DNA of 64,000 bases from Paracyclopina nana. Its lineage: Eukaryota; Arthropoda; Copepoda; Cyclopoida; Cyclopettidae. The translations under genes were made by a program, and so were the position numbers. Positions 59,498-64,000 of this stretch are shown piece after piece. How positions within the stretch are numbered: the stretch's first letter is position 1; each line of letters begins with the position of its first letter. The stretch is taken from the NCBI GenBank assembly GCA_019096065.1, contig JAGUCH010000001.1, forward strand, positions 13,640,001-13,704,000, given 5' to 3'. Below the pieces are notes generated by a model. That model searched no databases. It had not been told where the DNA came from and saw nothing but the letters and a program-made list of their open reading frames with translations.

Positions 59498-62400
59498 TTA
59501 CAGCTTACTATGCACAGGACTGTTTGAGGGGCTCGGAGTGGAACTTCCGGAACTGAGCCCTTGAGAAGCTTCATTAAGACCCAAATCGATTTCGGGCAAC
59601 ATCTTGTCGATGGATTTGTGTTTCTTGTGCTTTTTGTGCTTCTTGTGCTTCTTCTTATCCTTCTTCTTTTTCTTCTCTTTATGCTTATGTGACGACGTTT
59701 GTGTGGCCTCGAGAGCAGATTTTTTGCTTGGAGGCTCTGATGGCCCTGGAGGCGGGTCAGAGAAGGAAAAGTAATCTGGAACTTCAATAGAGGATCGGCC
59801 AGAAACCTCCCTGGCCTCAACGGTGCCAGTGAATTCCACAGGCTTCCCCTCTGGCTCTTCAGCAACAATTTTTCGCTTTTCGCCCTTCGGAATGGTGAAT
59901 TTCTGAAAGCAACGATGGAATTTGCTGCATTGAACTAAAAATACACACATCGCTTCGTAAGTCGTCTAATTAAAAGCATATTTTCCGGTGAAGGATGAAT
60001 ACACACGTTATGACTTGTATTGGTACGGAATGTCACCAAAAAGTTCTATTCACGCACGCGAGAAAGAAGGAAAACAAGTAAGAAAGTAATAACAGCAGCA
60101 TTTTCGATTACCTCGTTTTTGGTTTTTTCAGCCTTGCTTTGTGACATGGTGGGCCTCATCATGGCCAGTTCTGGAATAGGCACCGCAGATGGTCGTTTGC
60201 GGCCATAAAGTTTGAAATAAAGGTCAACGGCGTCGCATCTGAGCCTTGTGTCGTACCAGAAGCCAGAGCTGAAAAGGAAAAAAATGGAAAAGGCCGATTA
60301 ATTCACTACTTTTTACAGTCGCAAGATTGCACTTGGAAAGCTTTCTTTTTTAAACGCATCAATTTTGAAATGACGGAAGTTGAGATGGCTAAAATCTATT
60401 TATGGAGCCACGGTTTTTTCCATATGTTGTCGCAGAATTATGCTTGTACTCGTAGACAGGAAAACCAACCATTTCAATTACTGCTTTCCTATCGCCAACA
60501 CCAGACCACATGAACGAAGGCCTTTTTTGCACAATTTTCCACATTCGAGGAAATCATTATGCAGCCAGTGAGGTGACACTTTGTTACTATGATGTAACTC
60601 GCAGAGCGAGGTTACAAAAAGGCATGTAATACTACCACGAACGGCAAGAAATCTCAAATTCTTGTCAGGTATGGTTGAGGCTCTGGAGTTGTGAAAAACC
60701 CTTTAAATCTCTAGAGCTCAAGCACCGAGTCGTCTTTCATCACAAAAAAGTGAGAATAGCAAGCCAGCCACCTATACTTACTTCATCAGCTTCCACAGCC
60801 TCTCAACGAGGTAGCAAGTATCATTTTTGTGTCCTCTATTCCGATCGAACGGAGGATTATCAGCCAGCATCCTCAACAATTTGTGCCTAATGAAAGGAAC
60901 TGGATCTTTCTCCACGATACTGAGCACGTGGTCGATGTCACTGTCGGTGCCCTCCACACGAACGTAGTCGACCAAGCATTCAAGAGCCGTCAGACGAATG
61001 TCCACAAATTGACCTGGAATTAGGGAGCATAATTCAGTTAGCTCGATCCCGTGAAGAGCCAAAATGCAGCAGAACTGGCATGTAATTTACCGTATTCAGC
61101 GTAGTCCCTGAAGATTGCAGGTTTGCTCGGCAAGTGTCCCGTCTTTTGCAATTTTCTTATAGCCCTCAGACACGCGTTGGTAACCACAAACTTGTACGAA
61201 GGCAGAAGCTTTTCCATATTGAGAAAACGAGTGACTTCTTCCAATATCTGAAAGATGGTAAATCTTCTAATATCCAACTTTAAAATAATAGAAGCCTATA
61301 AAGCGTCTCATATAGCGTTCATCCCAAAAGACCTTTTTTGTGAAGTTAAAAGTTTTTAGGCATTACCTGCTTGGTATCAGGAGAAAGAGCCTCAGCAGTG
61401 ATGGCTACGTCGTGGCCCATCACAGATACAACAGGTGTCACCGTTTCTCCCAAAGCTTCCACCATGGAGGCTCTGTAGTAGTTGTCCGAAAAGGAGTTCT
61501 TCGAATTGTCATTGTACTTAAACAGGTCCAGAAGAAACTTCATAACTTCGGGAGGGCAAATGTTGTGCGAGTTTCTGAGTCCTGAAATAGAGTTACATTG
61601 GAGTAGGATAAATAAGGATTAAGCACATTGTTGCGCAAGCTCTCTTTCTCACCAGCCATGGCAACGGGTATTTCCTTTTGCAAAAAGTAGCTCTGCAAAT
61701 TGGAGAAATCGTTCTGTTTGCAAATGCTAGAATTGGCAAAAGACCCATACATCTTCTTGAAGATGACAAGCAAAGCTGGAGGCCCTTCGGAAGTGTTGGC
61801 CATGGCGTTGCATACTTTGGTCAAGGAGTGGCAAGCTGCAGCTCGCACTTTATAGAAGCATTTTTCCTCCTCAATGATATCTACAAGGGCTTTCTTGCTT
61901 CCAGGGTTGGCAAATCTCTCCAGTGCCCAAACAGCCTCCAATTGAGCAGTGATGTCCCTCTCGTGCCTAAGCTGATATTGCCATTGGAAGTCTGGCTGCT
62001 GTATGTCCAAAGAGCGGATCAATTGCATATCTGGATCGAGCCTGATCCACAGGACCGGCGAGTCACTGCAATCCAATGGAAAAATTATTTTGAGTAGGCA
62101 GTGTTACGCAATTCCCGAGGGAAATTTTGCTAATGCACATTTAGGACAAATCTAGCAACTTACTCCATAGAACTAAGATCCATGTCCACCTCTTCGTTTG
62201 TCTGCAGGGGGATTTTCTTCTTCTTGTTCCTCCTCGACTTGGAGTGACAAGTTATATCGTGCTTAGAGTGCACAGTCTCAACAGGCATGGAGTATGCAAA
62301 CCACCCATCCAACTCTTGGACGGCCACCTTCACTGGGCCCACGTACTTTCGGACCCCTCGCGCGCCCTGATTGGCTGCATCCTGGTTAATCTGCATTTCC

Positions 62401-64000
62401 ACGGTGTTTCGTTTTCTGTTGTAAATGAACTGCATGTGAAATCGAGCATGTCCGCCCTGACGTGCCCACTGGTCCATAAATACGCCCATGTCTTTGCCAG
62501 TCACGGTGAAGATGGACTTGGTGAAGCTCAGCGTGCTTATGATCATGTTGGACCAAGCTTGGGGATTTTCCTTCATCTGAGACCCAGTGGTAGCCAAGCT
62601 CAGCTGCTTGTTTAAGACTTGCAGCAATTGATCTGCACCGATCCTATTCTCCAGCATCCGGATCACTAGGTGCGCTTTCATGTCCATGGCCTCTAGAAAC
62701 TCCGGGGAGGAAGTATGAAGGTTGTCTGGCGAGAAAGCAAAGGGATTTTCCTCAATCTTTGGTACTTTGTTCACCTCTCCTCTCATGGGAGGAATGTTGG
62801 TGGGAGGAATGCTCCTGTCAAGCACGATTCCACCCTGCTTTTCTTCATACTTGACAACATGATCCATGGCATTATGAATAAGCTGGCGATACTCGTTGTT
62901 CCCAAATATCTTCTTTACGTACAGCCCCATGAGGTATTTCGAAATGCCTTTCTTGAGCCACCTATCACTCCATTTGTCGATAGTGATGTAGCATCCAAAG
63001 AACTGACAAGCTATCGTCTCTGCCATCAACCTTCGAGTAATGTAGACTTGGTCTATGATAGCAGAGCTCATAAGAAGATTGGTGTTGAGAATCGACATGG
63101 ATGCGTAGGACATTATTTCGCAGTAGCTTTCATCAACGAATACTTGCTTGTAGCAAGAGTACGGGAAGCGTGTCTCGAGAGCTGTCTCGTAAAACTCGTA
63201 GCATTCCTGCAACCACTTGGTTGTGAATTTCAGCAATGGCAACAAGTGAGGCAAGCAAAAATGCGTGACTTCGTGCATGTTTGGGTCAACGTAGATTTCA
63301 AACGGACCCACTGCCAGTCCAATGTTGGGAGCAGACGTGGGTGTATTGAGAACGTAATAAAAGGTCTTCCGCTTCAAGTCGGGCGTGTAGACAACTTCAA
63401 CGAGGTCACCACAGGAGATGGCAGTCATGCTTTCATCCACGGTGAACTCCAGCTTCCAAGTGCACAATTCATTGTAAGAGTCAACGCAAGGAAACCAAAG
63501 CCTACAACCATCGAGTTTTAAGTTGACTTAATTTTGAATTGACCTTAAATAGTTCACCTGGAGGAATTTTCGTGGCTGCATGTAAACATGTGAGCGGCCC
63601 TTTCAGCCATAGTTTTCACCACAACCTGACCTTTTTTCGAGTCAATGTTCTCATTGCAATTAGGCACAACGAAATGGATGCCACCCACAGGATTTTCAAA
63701 TGAAAACTCAATTCCGACCTTGAGGGGCTTCCCCTCTGCAACAAAGCCACGCTCTCTCGCTTCCTTGGGAATGACAACGCTCAATTCGCCTCTGTTGACA
63801 TCTGGATCGACATTGTAGCACTCCTCGAAATGAAGCTTGGAAAACGTGTCCAGATCTCGGCTACATCGATAAATGTACAATGAATATTGTTAAAGGGTTA
63901 TCACTAGCATTACTTGACGATATCTTCCTTGCAAACGTCCAACATCGGGTCGCCATATTGGAAAATGGCCTCGATTTGGCTGTTTAGAGTCACTTTGTAA
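59498..64000 (-). CDS. TAF2: TAF2, TFIID subunit (5' part beyond the right edge)
   Basis: Nine minus-strand exons are present: 64000-63914 (partial), 63860-63558, 63501-62164, 62065-61653, 61581-61367, 61247-61091, 61013-60782, 60268-60112 and 59902-59498, giving 3,307 nt in frame. The visible order is the M1-aminopeptidase-like part ([55 protein letters not shown]). In TAF2 the HEXXH zinc site is absent, and none is seen here. HEAT-like helices follow ([28 protein letters not shown]), then a His/Lys-rich tail near the stop ([20 protein letters not shown]). TAF2 helps TFIID bind the initiator at core promoters. The family's N-terminus lies outside the window. Confidence 0.95.

Noticed and set aside
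1..64000. tRNA or rRNA genes and CRISPR arrays
   Set aside because: I saw no tRNA B-box with a cloverleaf, no rRNA-like segment, and no spacer-repeat pattern. The tandem repeats here are satellites.

Overview
This window is animal nuclear DNA. It contains intron-split, GT-AG-spliced genes for metazoan proteins: a plasma-membrane Na+/H+ exchanger, a neuropeptide-receptor-like GPCR, TAF2, Elongin A, a TMEM55-type phosphoinositide phosphatase, a PLAC8 protein, a C-type lectin and a PAN/kelch protein. Many introns are only 45-80 bp and intergenic DNA is AT-rich. A bilaterian invertebrate, perhaps an arthropod, fits best, but I cannot name the species.

About 0-18.6 kb is mobile and repetitive. 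A partial gene lies on the left edge (minus strand, 1-165). A palindromic, TATA-containing satellite follows (about 365-1696, resuming at 9185-9356). A 7,488-bp Ty3/gypsy-type LTR retroelement (1697-9184) interrupts it, with identical 297-bp LTRs, a GATTG target duplication, three frame breaks in pol and two extra membrane-protein ORFs. Next comes a head-to-head pair: a 7-exon, 826-aa gene of unknown function (minus) and a 6-exon, 808-aa EnSpm/CACTA-like transposase (plus), both with open, phase-consistent exons. Then come a 104-aa ORF, a duplicated patch, a small two-exon coiled-coil gene and a 4 x 170-bp tandem array.

About 18.6-33 kb alternates non-coding DNA rich in inverted-repeat elements (two foldback structures and one element with CACAGTGG ends and a 5-bp target duplication) with compact host genes: PLAC8 (minus), the secreted PAN/kelch protein (plus), TMEM55 (minus) divergent from Elongin A (plus), and a glutamine/proline-rich C-type lectin (minus).

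About 33-64 kb holds the 12-exon NHE gene (plus), the 8-exon NPY/NPF-like receptor (plus) with a 3.85-kb first intron carrying two MITEs, a 4-kb gene-poor stretch with more hairpin elements, and TAF2 (minus), which runs off the right edge. Exon joins below were made by hand from splice consensus and reading-frame phase; every join given keeps the frame. The host genes are ordinary cellular genes and show no operon-like logic. The parts that look least described are the transposase/unknown gene pair, the retroelement accessory ORFs and the structured repeats.
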